DNA of 64,000 nt from Talinum fruticosum. Taxonomy: Eukaryota > Streptophyta > Magnoliopsida > Caryophyllales > Talinaceae. Made by a program: the position numbers and the translations under genes. The first letter of the stretch is position 1. Every line of letters begins with the position of its first letter. The notes below the pieces were generated by a model, which made no database searches, was not told the origin of the DNA, and saw only the letters and a program-made list of their open reading frames with translations. The DNA lies in assembly GCA_021018815.1 (NCBI GenBank), contig JAITYX010000032.1, positions 682,001 to 746,000 on the forward strand, read 5' to 3'. Below, piece after piece: positions 24,392-37,557 of this stretch.

Positions 24392-26203
24392 ATGACTAAT
24401 TTCCTATGTAGAAAGGTTGTTCACTTGTGGGATCATTGCATGCAAATGTGCCATTCTTTTGGGTCTAAGTGGGCTTTGAAAATACTTGAGGCTATTGCTT
24501 TGACCATTGGCACCATCATTTTTGCATGTGGTAACTTTATCTTAGCCTATGTTTTTCTATGTCGCTTTGTCTCACTCAAAAATAGAGAATGTGCTTTGAT
24601 CGCTAAGATTAGCTGAATAACTTACGCTTTAGATACTTTTTATGAATAATGTACCTTTATACAAGTGCCAACATAAATTATGCAGGTCTGAAGTAATACG
24701 TACCTTCTGTCAAATATACCACATATGTTTCTAATTCATCGGTGTTCTCTCTGTCTATTTTATTTGAGTAGGAGGGGTGATAATAGGAGGCATAGCGGGA
24801 GCCATGAAAGGGCAAACAACAGAAACAGGGTTTTGTAGAGGTGCTGGAATAGGAGTTATCACAGGTACCATTGTTGCCCTTGAGTTGCTTGAATCAACCA
24901 TCAATGGCCATTTCCTATCCAAGGTATTAATTTCATTTGCATCATCACTATGTTATTTTAAGGACTAATTAGCTTTAGCTTATATGAGTTTTACTTTCAA
25001 AATGAGGTATTTTAAGGACTAATTAGTTGGGTGCAATATGCATGTGTCTCAAATTAATGTTTTGTAGCAAGTGTTTAATAAGACGATATTATCTTAAACA
25101 TATTCGCAATTATAGAGGAATAAGGGTGCTGGTCTTGCTTTTGTCGTACTATTTTTTTCCTCTTTTGTGGCGAAAGGTGGTTTGTTGAATTCATTAGTTA
25201 ATGAATCATACTATTTACTATCCCTTGAATCCTTCCTTCACTTGTTGTATGTAAATTCTCGTAAACTCAAATAAATAATACACGCATCCTGATTCAAAGA
25301 CATTTTACGAACTAATAAGGGAGTACCGTTATCCTAAGAGTTACATGACAACAGTTCTCAAATGAACAATTAAGTAACACTAATCCTAGATTTTAGGTGT
25401 TGTTTGGAAGGGAATGATCAAAAGGAAAGTGATATTTGTGAAGTTAGTAGTGGAGTAGCTGCTCTCCTATGATATTTTTCTCTGCCTTAATTAGTAGGAC
25501 CCCAAAATTTGCTAGTTTGGAGGATCAAACATTAAGAAAAGGGCTTAAAGAACAGGCCTCTATTCCAGCAAAATACACCAAAAATGTGGCCATTTTTGGG
25601 TATCACTGCTGATTTGCACTTATTGGTTGCAACTTGCAAACAGATGGCTCTTTTGGAAGCATATTCAATGGCAAGGCCTTCAGAGAATGGGTCAGTCCTG
25701 CCCTTCTCAAGGCCTATCAGTGGCAAGTAAGGGCACACTTTCCCATTCATATTTTTTTTTCAAAAAAAGTATTTTTTAAGATAAATGAACTGATCATAAT
25801 TCAGACGAGCACGAATGAGGGGCACAACGATGGTGTATCGAGATCAAACATATACAACATCGATGAAGTTCGAGGGATGTCTCCTGAACTCATCAGGAAG
25901 CTTCCCTTCATCAAATTCCATCGTGATTCATCTGTAGGTGTTGTTCCGGTTTCGCCTGTTGGAGCTGCTTGCTGTGCTATATGCCTACAGGTGATGAATT
26001 GTCTGACACGATGAACGTATGTAGCAGCACATGTTGTCACTGACCGGATTTAATTTTCGTGTTTTTATTTCTTGAAGGATCTTATGGAGGGTGAAAGAGC
26101 GAGGATGCTAAGGGGCTGCGATCACTTTTTTCATCAAGTTTGCGTAGATGAATGGCTAGCCAGAAATGCGACATGCCCTATTTGTAGAAACACAGTTCAT
26201 TGA
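24392..26203 (+). CDS. Membrane RING-H2 protein, NEP1-interacting protein (NIP) type, with a one-base frameshift
   Basis: Exons are 24392-24530, 24772-24923, 25644-25726, 25805-25990 and 26078-26203 (TGA), all GT-AG; 228 aa after one base is restored. Two hydrophobic segments come first (ALTIGTIIFACGGGVIIGG spans the exon 1/2 join), then KGQTTETGFCRGAGIG, a block typical of the NIP family. The middle part is AFREWVSPALLKAYQWQ. The C-terminal RING-H2 is CAIC...GCDHFFHQVCVDEWL..CPIC, with all eight zinc ligands (C3H2C3). In Arabidopsis NIP1/NIP2 are thylakoid RING proteins that bind the phage-type RNA polymerase RPOTmp; whether this copy does so is inference. Exon 3 enters in frame as MALL but must read GSIFNGKAFREW. 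One missing G at 25655-25656 (GG for GGG) restores MALLGSIFNGK. The 700-bp intron 24924-25643 has no clear coding content. Confidence 0.82.
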
Positions 26204-26485
26204 TGATTCAAATAAGAAACACTAGAGAGGAGTGATAATTAGAGAAATTTAATGTAGGGAAAGTCGATTTAAGATTAGGGCATTGTTCCAAATTGTTCAC
26301 TGCTTGTGTTGAATTTGAAAAAGTTCACCTCATCAATTAAACTTAAGTTTGATGAAACAGATAGCTTCATATTGGGTCCTTGCGTAGAGATTCGCGACCT
26401 TTGGCAGATGGCCTTTTAGTATTGGGCAGTTGCATGAAGCCCATTTGAGTTAGCTGGATCTATAACTTCATAGGCCAGACAGGAG

Positions 26486-26487
<2 letters not shown>

Positions 26488-26561
<74 letters not shown>
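26488..26561 (+). repeat. Compound (CT)n-(TA)n microsatellite
   Basis: About 16 CT units are followed by about 20 TA units, downstream of the RING gene. Confidence 0.9.
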
Positions 26562-26564
<3 letters not shown>

Positions 26565-26879
26565 GGGATGCATATTAAAAATCATTCATGAAATTAAGGA
26601 TGAGTAGTAATGAGGTCTTGGATACATTTTAGGTTTGATTTTTTCCTCCTCCATTTTATTGTACGGCCCTTTGTTGCTCATCTGGACAAAATAAACCAAT
26701 ATAATATACTTGCATTGAGCATAAATTCAGAAGTAGGGACCCTGACATTTTTATCTCATACTGAATATAATGCAGCAAAAGGGTATCATTGGTATGAAAT
26801 AGAAGTGTAATTTCCAAGCACAGTTTTCTGTTTTGGCTCATTTTTCTGGGCAAAGTCCTTGTGAGAAACAGACTGGATC

Positions 26880-27270
26880 AGTTCATGCAGATTATCACAA
26901 ATGAATGTTGTTTGTGTGGGGAAACAAAGGAGACGATAGAGCATCTGTTTTACAATTGCGCATTTTACCAGTGAGACTCAGTTGTGGAGATGGAGATGGA
27001 TTAATATTAAGTGGAAGCCTAGTGGTCTACTGCACTGGCACCGGAAACTCATCAGGAACAAATGGCCCAAAGTGCTTTGCCAGTTTATGACATGCTCAAC
27101 AGGTGCTCTGCACTGTCAAATTTGGCAAGATAGGGATGGGATGATATTCCAAGGCCAGCAACCAAATGAAAACTTATCAAGTAACAGGGTGAAGGATACT
27201 GTAAACCAAAAAAATGAGTTTTTTTGGTTTTTCAATAGGAAAAAGATATGGATTGGAAACAAGTATGTAT
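26880..27270 (+). pseudogene. LINE fragment: reverse-transcriptase zinc-binding (zf-RVT) tail
   Basis: Starting near 26900, one frame reads CCLCGETKETIEHLFYNCAF, the C-x2-C...H-x4-C knuckle of the zf-RVT domain found after the reverse transcriptase of plant LINEs. Downstream, W-rich pieces (IKWKPSGLLHWH, IWQDRDGMIF) continue in other frames. The IW.xRDxxIF motif is also typical. Stops and frame changes show it is decayed. No upstream RT core was recognised. Confidence 0.65.
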
Positions 27271-29540
27271 AAATGAGTGACAAGGTCTAGTTGATACAAC
27301 ACTTGGCGGGTTGGTAAGAAATCCTTCTTGTCTGGTGAGACAGAAGAATTCGTGTGTAGCATCTGATCTTTGACATCGGAAAAGAAGGTTGTAATAACAA
27401 AACGGACATATGAGAATTTGGTCAGCGGTTGAAACCTTGGATTGATTCTCGCGTCCTTGTACCAATAAAGGATGAGCGAGTTCAGATACTAAATCTCCAT
27501 GTCATCCATATATACTCGTGAAAAGTATTGTGTTCATTGGCTATTCTAGCGGTCAAGAAAAAAACTGAAAATGTTGTGGGAGAGCTAGTCATTGTAGCTA
27601 TTGGAAAGCGTTCCTAGAAGGTGGCTCTTATTCACTAGATACTTAATAGCGTGCATTATTGCATTGGTAAGTAATAAAGTGTAACTTCCTATTAAAAACA
27701 AAAGAGAAGTTCAAATTTAACATTTTCAATTAATAATAAATTTGGCAATTGAATCTAAAAATCTTACAATCAAATTAAAAAACTTATTCACTCCATTTTT
27801 TAGTTCGATTTCTGATATATATTTTTCCATCGAGTACGTTTGGGTTAGATTTTGTTATAAACAGACAGAGATATAAAATTAAACAATTTTACACATCTTT
27901 CACATTCTTCTTTAATTTTAGCTTACAACCATAAAACTCCTTATAATTCTCTTTAATCGCGTATAAATTTTTACAACTAATTTTATAATTATTTTACAGT
28001 TTAATACAACTACTCCTTAAGGGCCATAATCACCCTCTTAGATTTCATCAAATATGCTAACTTATAGGCGGATATATATGTCTATTCAAACATGATGTAT
28101 AATATGGCAAAATTGTACTTTAGCAGTCATATATATGCACACTGTCAATACTTTTCCAGTAGATTATTTCCCTCATTCAAAATATTTTTTTTGAATAATA
28201 ATAAATAATGTTAACAAGATTCAAATATGAATTATGTATAAGTTCCGACTAATCTTAGATCATACTTTTTGCAATAAGTCTCTCACCAAGAAGCTATATC
28301 ACAATTAATCAAGAACCTTTTCTATCCCTAGTTAATAAAATTAATAGTTGTTGTTGTTATCTTGTGGTATCGATAAATGATAAAATTAAAAAAAAGTTTC
28401 TCAGGTCTCGTAATTAATACCTAAGAGTACTCTGAGATTATTTTTTTAACATTTTACTACCCTACATTTAAAATTTTTAGGGTAATGAACTATTAGGAAA
28501 TCATACCTCGGAGTACTAATTTATTATTACGAGATCTAAGAGACTTTTTATCAGTTGTTTATATCATAGAGTAATAAAATGTTAATAATTTAAAATAAAC
28601 TGAGTACATTTTACAATTATATAATGGGAGTTGGTGGTCCTAGGTAGGAAAATTTCACAAAGGCTAGGGTAGAATCAAAAAACATGGTGTACTTCGTCCA
28701 TCTAAAGAGGAGTTATGGCAGCTTCCACTTTGAATGGCAAGCAAGACGCCTCCTAAAAATATTCATGATGGTTTCTTCAACTTGGTGGTTTCATTAGTCA
28801 AGGTTCTACATGGTCCACTTGTCATCACTACTTCTCTACTTCAATCATATAGAGACATCGAAAAACTTTTAATTATAAGCTTCCCGAGCACAATGTTTTC
28901 ATCTCATGCAACTGTCGTGCCAACTAAAAGTTTAAACTGATAGCATAAAAACTATACAAACGAATAGTTCTTATATGCATGTTTATTACCGTCCTTAACT
29001 GTATGGATACCGATGACTCTATTTATATATAATTGATAAAAATCGTAATTGATAAAAAAAAAAAAGAGATCCGTAAATTTTAGAAAGTCTACATGTTAAA
29101 AGATTATTCGTTATACTTACGATAATTACAAAAATATTAAGACCAAAAACCAACTTTTAAAAAAAAACAGATGGATTAATAATGTGATCTTTAATTATGA
29201 ATCTAAGATGGATAAATATGAATTGAGTAAAGGGTCCGTTTGAGTGCAAGTAAAGAAACCATTGTAGCTCAAAAGTTGGTGAGTTTTATGGGGAGATTAG
29301 TTGTGTTAATCCAATTTTTATATCTCTTAACTTATATGTGACGATTACATTATTCTTGCATATATAATCCAATTTTTTGGTATGTTAATCCCAATTATTG
29401 GTGTTAAATTAATCATCATTGGTAGCATGCATGGCTTTCTTAATTAGCTATAAACCTCCACAAGTCGCTTTAGCTCAACTAATCACATGGCAGACTATAT
29501 ACATCTATACGCTTTGTTTTACGGGATGAAAATAGTAAAT
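27271..29540. other. Intergenic, A+T-rich, no gene seen
   Basis: An open frame at 28734-28940 has no recognisable motif. A mirrored sequence occurs at 28405-28560 (TCTCAGGTCTCGTAATTAAT.. near 28400 against ATTATTACGAGATCTAAGAGA.. near 28523), suggesting a decayed inverted-repeat element of about 150 bp. Confidence 0.45.
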
Positions 29541-29544
29541 TGTT

Positions 29545-29935
29545 AAGAGCTGGAGCTTCCAACCTTGGTTCCATATTAATCTTGATTGCGGAAGTTAGTG
29601 TTTTTAGGTTTGGGATTCAAGAGGCATGAAAGGATTACTATCAGCGAGTCCATATCAAAGGCGACAATAAAATCATTATTGATGCGATAAAAGGAAAACT
29701 CAAGCGTCCATAACAAGTTGACTAAATTATCAAAAACATCATTCTCCTGATGAGCAAATTTATTAATTGTATAATTAATTATATTTTTAGAGATGTCAGT
29801 TGTACAACATGATTAGTTAGCGCGTTTTGGACATTCTGTTTCTATCCCATGTGTTTGGGTTCGTTGTCTTTCCCCATCCCTCTTCACTATTTTTATATAT
29901 GATAATTTAGACAAAATCCTTGTAAGAAAGACTAT
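29545..29935 (+). pseudogene. Decayed RNase H-like (RVT_3) domain of a LINE-type element
   Basis: The frame beginning near 29548 reads AGASNLGSILILIAEVSVF, then GIQEA-stop, then YQRVHIKGDNKIIIDAIKGK and LKRP. The G-D-N-k-i-i-i-D-A-i-k-G block is characteristic of the plant RVT_3 RNase H-like domain. Traces of its tail follow (IFRDVSCTT, LVSAF). At least three in-frame stops mark it as dead. With the zf-RVT piece 2.3 kb upstream on the same strand it may be one disrupted LINE. Confidence 0.6.
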
Positions 29936-30381
29936 CTAAGTATGCATTTACATATGTACTCCATTTACTCTCTTACAAAAAAAAAAAAATTAAAATAAAA
30001 GCAAGTAATCTAATCGAGCAATTTAACTATTTAAATGGATAGATTATAGACACATAATAGTATCAAATATTTGGATTTGGTTATATCAAAAACATTTGTT
30101 ATATATGCATATATCCACTAGAATGCTCTTAAAAGCAATTATAATTAGATTATTTATGCTTTACCTAAAACTAAAATGAGGAATAAAATGCAAATTAAAG
30201 CACTTTCAAATCTTCTTAGTGACTCCACTTTCTTGCCTTTTAGTCAAGATAGCACAATAACATGAATCAAATATGAAGGAATATGCTCCAAAATAATCCT
30301 TACATAATTAATGTTAATGACAATACATTTGGACCACCTCTAAATTTTAATATCCAAACTTAAGAAATTAGTTACTCTACA

Positions 30382-30455
<74 letters not shown>

Positions 30456-32729
30456 GATTGTGGGGATGGAGAATAATAAAGATGTCAATCAAAGTTCAAT
30501 CCTTGTCAGCCAATTAAAAAAAAAATTATGTCTATTTCTCAAAAGGGGAAGTGGAGAGGGAAGTCTCAACCCCACCAAAATTGTTTCATCTTTCCAATAC
30601 ACATTATAATCTTCTTTTCTTTAGACCTTGCCCACTTGTGTCAACATGGAGCCCCCCTTCTAGGACAAAATTTTATCCAATTTGATTTTTTATTAATTAA
30701 TAAAAAGAGAATGTATATATGTTTGTAGAATTTTGAAATTTTATCGTTGATGTGATAGAAATTGTTTTAAATAAGATCGTTCAAACTTAATTATGAAATG
30801 TGTATAAATGTTTATCTCATATAAGAATATAACATGAAAAAGAAAAGAATTGAACGGAAACATAATAGGTAAAAATAATTTTATTTAAGATATATAATGA
30901 ATAATTTTGACTCTATTTCGATTCTTTCATACAATGCTATTTTTAATGCATGATTTAAATTGAATTTTAACCGTTAAAAATTTAATTTTTACCCTTCTTG
31001 TCACCCTCTAAACTTCTTCTAAAGCTTCACTTATAACTGAAAATCCCTTTTTCCCTCTCCTCAAGGACATTTGCTTATGGGTTCTCCTTCTTCCTTGGGA
31101 TGAATTAGCTCCACAAATTAAAATTATTAATTCTATAAAATTTACCTCAAATATTCCCTTGCCAAAGTTTGAATGAAAATGGTTTTTTTAATGTAAATTG
31201 GTTTTGTATTCATTGGTCTTTTGTTTGATCTATAATTTTGTGGGGCCTTTTTTATTTGCAAGTTGGGTTGGTTTACTTCTTGATACCATATATGCTTTAA
31301 AAATAAGCTCTTGGCATGGGAAACTTTTTCCTCTTTTAATCTATTTATGATCATATAATTTTTATATTTTTTTAATTAAATAGAAAAAAATAGTCATATA
31401 TAGTACAATGACATATACATCCACAGTAGATAATTTATACAAGATAATTTTTACTGAAAAAATAACCGAAGAATTCTTAACAACATTATCACTTCTTACT
31501 TCAAACATAAAAAATATTACCACCATATAATATGTAATATTTTTATTCTCTTTTATATAGATACTATATTAGGAATTTTTTAATAATTTTGAATGGTAGT
31601 ATTTTAAAGAGATATATTGTCTAGTGGAACTTTTTATCCAAATAGGCTCAATTTAAAAATTATTGGTTATATGAACTTTTTCATCAATTTTTAATAGATA
31701 AAAATGGCTTTAATGCTGCACAATAAGCCTTGCATTAGTATGGTGAAAAACCCTATCTATAACAAAAGAAAATCTTTATTTATTTTTTTTTTTTTGGGAT
31801 AGATTGAACTTTGTTGTATTTAATTTTCTTAATAAATAAATTACTAGCTAGCAGTGTCACCTCATATTTTTATTCCTAGCACCTATCCTCATCAACCCCA
31901 CCCCCTCAAAAAAAAATAATTTAAGCCCCTAAATTAAAAACCCCTAAATGCATTACTAAATTAAAAAAAAAAATCACTCTCATGGACCTAACTAATCAAG
32001 TTCCATAATTAGATTCATCAACATGTATATGCATTACTAAATCAAACCCCCCAACCACTACCTAAATGAGAAAGGGAATTTCACTTCCCCTTTTGTATTT
32101 CTTATTTTTTAGATAAATTCATGCAAACGAAAAATATAAGTAATTGAGTCATAAAATTTAAAAGCTCCATAAATTTGACTGAAATTCAAAAGATTTTATA
32201 AAATTACGAGTACATGCTCTTAACGTAGATAATTTTAATAAACAACCATGAAACTATTTATGATCTCATTAGCAGTAATATACAACTATATTTGTTTTTT
32301 TAATTTTTATTTTAATCGTAAGCCAAAAAACTGTAAACTAAAAATTTCATGCGTTTCACCATGAACCCCACAATAATTGCACATCTAAGTTTAGATATTA
32401 TATATTGATCATCAAAAATTACTACAAAATTATTATTGACAAAAACTACACAAATTGCCAAAATTCCAACTTAGGACATCAAAGAGAGGAAATTAAAGGG
32501 CATCATCGTTGATTCAACTCGCTAGGATTGATCCGAGTCACTGGCACTACCACTCGTCAAAAAATACTTCGTAATTTATACGATATATTCTCTTTTTACC
32601 CAAATACTTTTTGTAGCACCACGAAAGTAAAAAACAAAAAACTCAAAAAAAAGAAAATGAGGAGAGATCGAGGGAAGATATACTACATAAAATTTGATTA
32701 ATAATTTGGTGATATTAATTTAATTTTAT
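29936..32729. other. Intergenic, A+T-rich, no gene seen
   Basis: Holds an (AT)n microsatellite of about 68 bp at 30384-30451 and many homopolymer runs. No coding motif in any frame. Confidence 0.5.
30384..30451. repeat. (AT)n microsatellite
   Basis: About 34 uninterrupted AT units. Confidence 0.92.
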
Positions 32730-33297
32730 TTACCCTTCGAACCCGGTTTGGCTCCATACTGCATCCCGAACCCGGCTCATATCTCGACCCTTGAGGGTCC
32801 GGCCCACCCCTCATAAACCGACATGGCGTTCATTTTCCGACTCCGAGCCAAGTACTCATGGGGCGGCTCCATACCCGAATCCCCGACCCGATCATCCTCG
32901 TCCGAGTCGTGCATCGACTCTGCCGAGTCGACTCGGAGTATCTTGCTCCAATCAGGGACGCTCACTGGCGCTGAGGTGGCCACGTGCCTCCCCCACGAGG
33001 ACCCCCACCATTCCCGGAAAACTGGTGCATAATTCTGCTGGACGACGTCGTTTTCTCATCCTCAAACGCCAGCGACAAGCCCCCCACGTGCCGGCTCTCG
33101 GTGGCGCCGCGTGAGGCCCAATCGCCGCTGTACCGGTGGCGCTGACGATGGTGGTCCTGCACACCCTCCACCGTCGACCAGACCTCCTCCTCCCCGAACT
33201 CTGACTCATCATGGTGGTGACCTTGACCGTAATTATAGTTCCCAAATCCCAATAATCGATCGCTCCTAGTCGAGGCCGGTCTCCGGCCTTTGGCCAT
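32730..33297 (-). CDS. Senescence regulator S40 family protein (DUF584), two one-base frameshifts
   Basis: Single-exon gene. The ATG at 33297 (MAKGRRPAS) is chosen over an upstream in-frame ATG at 33432, because the upstream residues are hydrophobic and unlike the family, and a TATATATA box lies near 33450. The sequence contains GLSLAFED, SSSRIMHQF, the S40 core ATSAPVSVPDWSKILRV, an acidic spacer, PPHEYLARSRKM, SVYEG and VGRTLKGRDMSRVRDAV, ending TGFEG (TAA at 32730-32732). These pieces lie in three frames. Adding one G to the C5/G5 run at 32990-32994 gives RGGRHVATSAPV. Adding one G to the run at 32807-32810 gives SVYEGVGRTLKGRD. The result is 189 aa, normal for S40. Plant S40 proteins are nuclear and linked to leaf senescence and stress. 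The locus is far richer in G+C than its surroundings. Confidence 0.88.
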
Positions 33298-33480
33298 TTT
33301 CTCGAGGAGAATTAAAACTTTAAAAAATAATAAATGGAAAGAAGAGAACAATAAAAAAAAATATGAAAAATTATATACGGCTAGCTGGTTGAAGCTAGTG
33401 CTGTGAGAGGAATATGAGGCATAAGGTGCCATGAAAAGCTCTAGGAGATATATATAGAATTTAGAGGTTATATGGCATTT
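33298..33480 (-). promoter_or_regulatory. 5' leader and core promoter of the S40 gene
   Basis: A TATATATA stretch at about 33446-33453 on the minus strand lies roughly 150 bp before the ATG and is a good TATA box. A leader rich in T and TTC follows it. Confidence 0.5.
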
Positions 33481-36400
33481 TCATTATTAAAGGTGGGTCC
33501 AATGTAATTTCATTTGAATTTGGTATGCATTTGGGGTGCATTTTCCTTTTTCCTTTTTTTGGGGGCAATTGGATTTATGTGGTCTATGAAGTGAATGTAA
33601 CAAGTTATTTGACATGAAAACTTTGTAGTTAAAAGGGGTACTGTAATTTCCTCATTCTTTTATCCAAAATGGTTATTTTTTCTGTGTAAAAACTAGTGGT
33701 AATAATTTTTTTCATCTAGTAAAATTACTAGTAAACTAAATTTTCAATTATTGAATAGAATAACTCTAGTTTTTAGGCAAATGTATATGTAGGAGCCTCA
33801 AAGTAGGGTCTGAGTCGAACAATCTTGAGGTTCGGCCGTTTGAGCTCACGAGTCCTTACAATGCATGTATTTTTATTAATTCGTGTTACTTGTATGGAGA
33901 TGTGAGATGATTAACCTTTTGAAATATATGTATTTTTATATGTAATAACTGAAATGAGGTGATTAAACACGATATGAGACACTTGAAAGTTACAGAGAAC
34001 ATGAGTCAAGATAAGAGTTTATGAAGGTATGTGATTAAAGTGGTCGATCTTATATGGTGGTTTCACTTTGGTTTTTAGTCCCTTAGCGAGCATGATGTTG
34101 CTCTTATTCAAATGCGGAAGTGTTTAAAAAGACTTCAACCTAATAAAACACGTTTTAAAAACGTCACAATTCATATTTTAAAATAGAGAAAAACACTTAT
34201 ATTTTGGAGATATTTAATGGTTAGAAATATGTCAAAGTTTTCCTAGGATAAAACATTAAGTTGTGAGGTTTATTTGACAATAATTAGAGTAGTCGTAAGT
34301 TTCAAACGTTGTGGATTGGAGTAGGCTATTTCTTCTTATAGTTTTGTCAGTTTTTCTATTATGTTGATGACCTTAGCTTCTTGACTGTATTTCGCCATTA
34401 CTAAATTAAAAAAAAAAAAAAAAAGTCTTTTGCAGGGGAAAGTGTGAGGTTCGTTCAGGGCACCTAGAAACCCAGTCAAGGAATTGATGTGAGAGTATCT
34501 TGAAGGAAAGATAGATTTATATGAAGGGCATTCTTTTGATTATGGTATTCTAATCTTTCTGTTCCATCGTAATGGATTAATTTATTGTTGGTGGGTCGTG
34601 GTTTTGCACATAAAATTGATTGTTTTTTTTTTTTTGCTTATAATTATAAGCATGTGTATTATGATGTATGTGAGATCAAAGTTCACCCAATATGTGTGTC
34701 CCAATATCTTGACCTAATAACAGGGTCCTCATATACGTCAATAATGAGAATATCATAAACTCGGGTATATAAGTCTGAGTTATACCGTGAACTCGGGTAC
34801 ATAAATTCAAGTTATCATATATATTATTTTATTTTAATTTTTTAAAATTTATCTCATATTTTTATGGTCTCCTTTTTAAAGAAGATTAGATTATCTCCCT
34901 AAATTTTACCATATTATTGGCCACATAGGTTCAGGTTTATGGTATGAATATTTTTTATTATATGCAAGTTGCTTGATTACACTGTATAAAAAGTAATTTG
35001 AAAGCTTCCTAATTGAGTTATTTAATTAGAAACATAAATCACTTTAGAGGCCTACATCTTTATTGGGGGTAACAAGTTGCAAATTTAATGATTAGCAGCT
35101 GATCACTTGTACTCCAAACATTGGACACATAAAATGAACAACTTGGGGAATCAATTTGCTCAATTTTGTCAATACCTTTTTTTTTAATGGAAAAGATCAA
35201 TTCAGTCATAACCAGCTAGACTTTACATCCTCCCCTCGTAACAATTTTCATGTATTCGACTAAATACAATATAGGTAGAACCATTGAGAGAAAGGCTAAT
35301 TAATATTCTTTGTACTTATCCTTTCAAAAAAAAATGTCATAACCAGCTAGACATATTTACAAAGAAAATGTTATATATGTATATATAATTTTATAAAAAA
35401 GCTAATAATAAATATGTATAATGTCAATCTTTTCAAATTCGACTCGCAATAACCTTAGTGTGAGGGGATCTTTGTGATACCCATTGCTGACGGACCAAAT
35501 CAGATTGAAGAAATGCAAGAACTTCCATGCATGTACATGACATAATTAAACTACATAATCTTTTTGTGAAATAATCAATACGTGCACACTACAATGAATA
35601 AATAATTTAAAAATCTTTTCCTTGATATTTCTTTTTTTCGATTATTACTAAGCCAACAGACTCAGAGTTGAACTACAATAGTGTACCGGCCAGAAAACGA
35701 AACTGCCATAATTTACAATCAAGAAGTACCACCAACACTAATGTTACAATAAAATTTAAATCGAATCATCTTTTGATTTAAAAATCAGACTATGTTACCT
35801 AAAGTATATTATTGAATACTTTAATTAGTGCTAACAAAAATTTGGGTTTAAAAAATCAGTCATCGGACGAATTTTTTTGTAAAATACCTGATTTTTTTAG
35901 ATCGAATAATTCGTACAAGAGTAAATTCGGGGTTGAAATTGGATTTGAACAACGTAAATAGGAAATTTTCATGTGAATTTAAAATTTAGATAAAAAAATC
36001 ATACTCGAACCTAATATTTTTCAGATCGGATAAATTCGAATAATCAAATTGGACAAAATTTTGTGATCACTAACTTTACTAATTGTAATTTCCATTCATC
36101 AAGGGAAAAAGGTGATCAAAAAGTTAAAAAAGGTCAAATGTTGTAAAAGTGAATCAAATAATTGGCAGTAAAAAGAAGGAAAAGGTGTTAGAAGTTGGAA
36201 CTGGAAATCCCTATCATAGGTAAGTTTGGTAATTTATATTTGGTCATTTATATATTATAGTACTTGATAAATAAATCCCCCTCGACCCCACGAGAGGGAA
36301 ACTCCATGCACTTGATCAATTTGGATCTCAAGCCAGGCCCCATGCTCCACGTGGTTATAGGACACATAGGACCTCCAAGCTTCCCATTCACAATCACAAC

Positions 36401-37550
36401 CTACCAAGTGTCATATAATTACTTGACAAATGGGTCCCACTATCGCTGGCCTTACCTGCAACGTGGCAATAGGATGTCGTAAAAAATCTTACAATATTAG
36501 TGGTTGTTAATAGGTTGGTCCGACGTGGACCTTGGTTTGGTTGGGTTCTAGTTCGAAATAATCCAAACTCGTATTAATTTTACTCGGAAATCACACGCAA
36601 ATGTGGAGATTTTCATTCCCAAAAGTGGATCAGATTATTTGATATTGGTTAATGATCGAATAATTTTAGGATTTGTAATTTTGGGGTATACCGATTTTAT
36701 TTCATTTGACTTTAACTTACGACCTTACAACTTTGTAATCGAACTTTTATAAGGTAATCGGGCCTAATGGGGAGTTTATTTTCTCCCCACAAATTCTCTC
36801 AAACAATGAGAATTCGTTCTTTGTGAGATTGGAACATAAGAGATCAAGGTTAACACATGAATAAAGTCATGATAACTACTGAGGCACATGGCTATTGGTT
36901 AGCTTGTTATTATCAATAAATAAGCACTCCAAAGAAAGTAATGATTAGATTAATTTGGGCGGCTTACAATATAAACTCTTGTTCTTTTACATAATAACTC
37001 TTTATCGCTTCTTATCGCTCATTGAAACAAAAATATTACTTAAATTTGAGAAATGACTTGGTAACATTCAGCTCAAAGATGAGTTCCTGATCCACAAGTT
37101 AAGCTATCACCTCTATCTAATCAACACATTAGGGTCCTTTAAAAGTTTATATACTCCCTCTATCCTAAAATTATAATTCGACCTGCATAAGAAAAATATT
37201 TAAAAGTATGTTATTTGATATACACTATCTTCTATACTATTAATTTGAAAATATAAAGATGAACTTCAATATAAATAATAGGTAAAAGAGACTTTATTTT
37301 CAAATTAACACAAAAGGAGAAAAAAGGTATCTATTTCAATGAAGGGAGGCTTTCAAACAAAACAAAAGCACATGAACTTACAGAATGACATATAATCAAA
37401 AGATCTACTTTTTTTACAAAACTTTTGAAAAATTCCACAAATTTTGAAACAGAAAATTTTCTAATTATGCGCAAATAGAAAAGCAGCCTAGCTAGCTTAG
37501 GATACATCATTTCAACAAAGTGAAATCAAATCAAGGAAAGGGGATCTCTC
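33480..37550. other. Intergenic upstream of S40, no gene seen
   Basis: A+T-rich. A GTCATAACCAGCTAGAC string occurs near 35205 and again near 35336. A more balanced island at 36280-36480 contains the palindrome CCACGTGG (G-box/ABRE core, 36349-36356) and several YAAGTGTCA/AACGTGGC motifs; its open frame shows no family motif. A Stowaway-like MITE lies at 37152-37352. Confidence 0.45.
37152..37352. mobile_element. Stowaway-like MITE
   Basis: The left end ACTCCCTCTATCCTAAAAT resembles the Stowaway terminal repeat CTCCCTCCGTCCC. The right end near 37335-37350 contains a complementary AATGAAGGGAGG. The interior is A+T-rich and about 200 bp, the usual size. Confidence 0.5.
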
Positions 37551-37557
37551 TTCTCCT

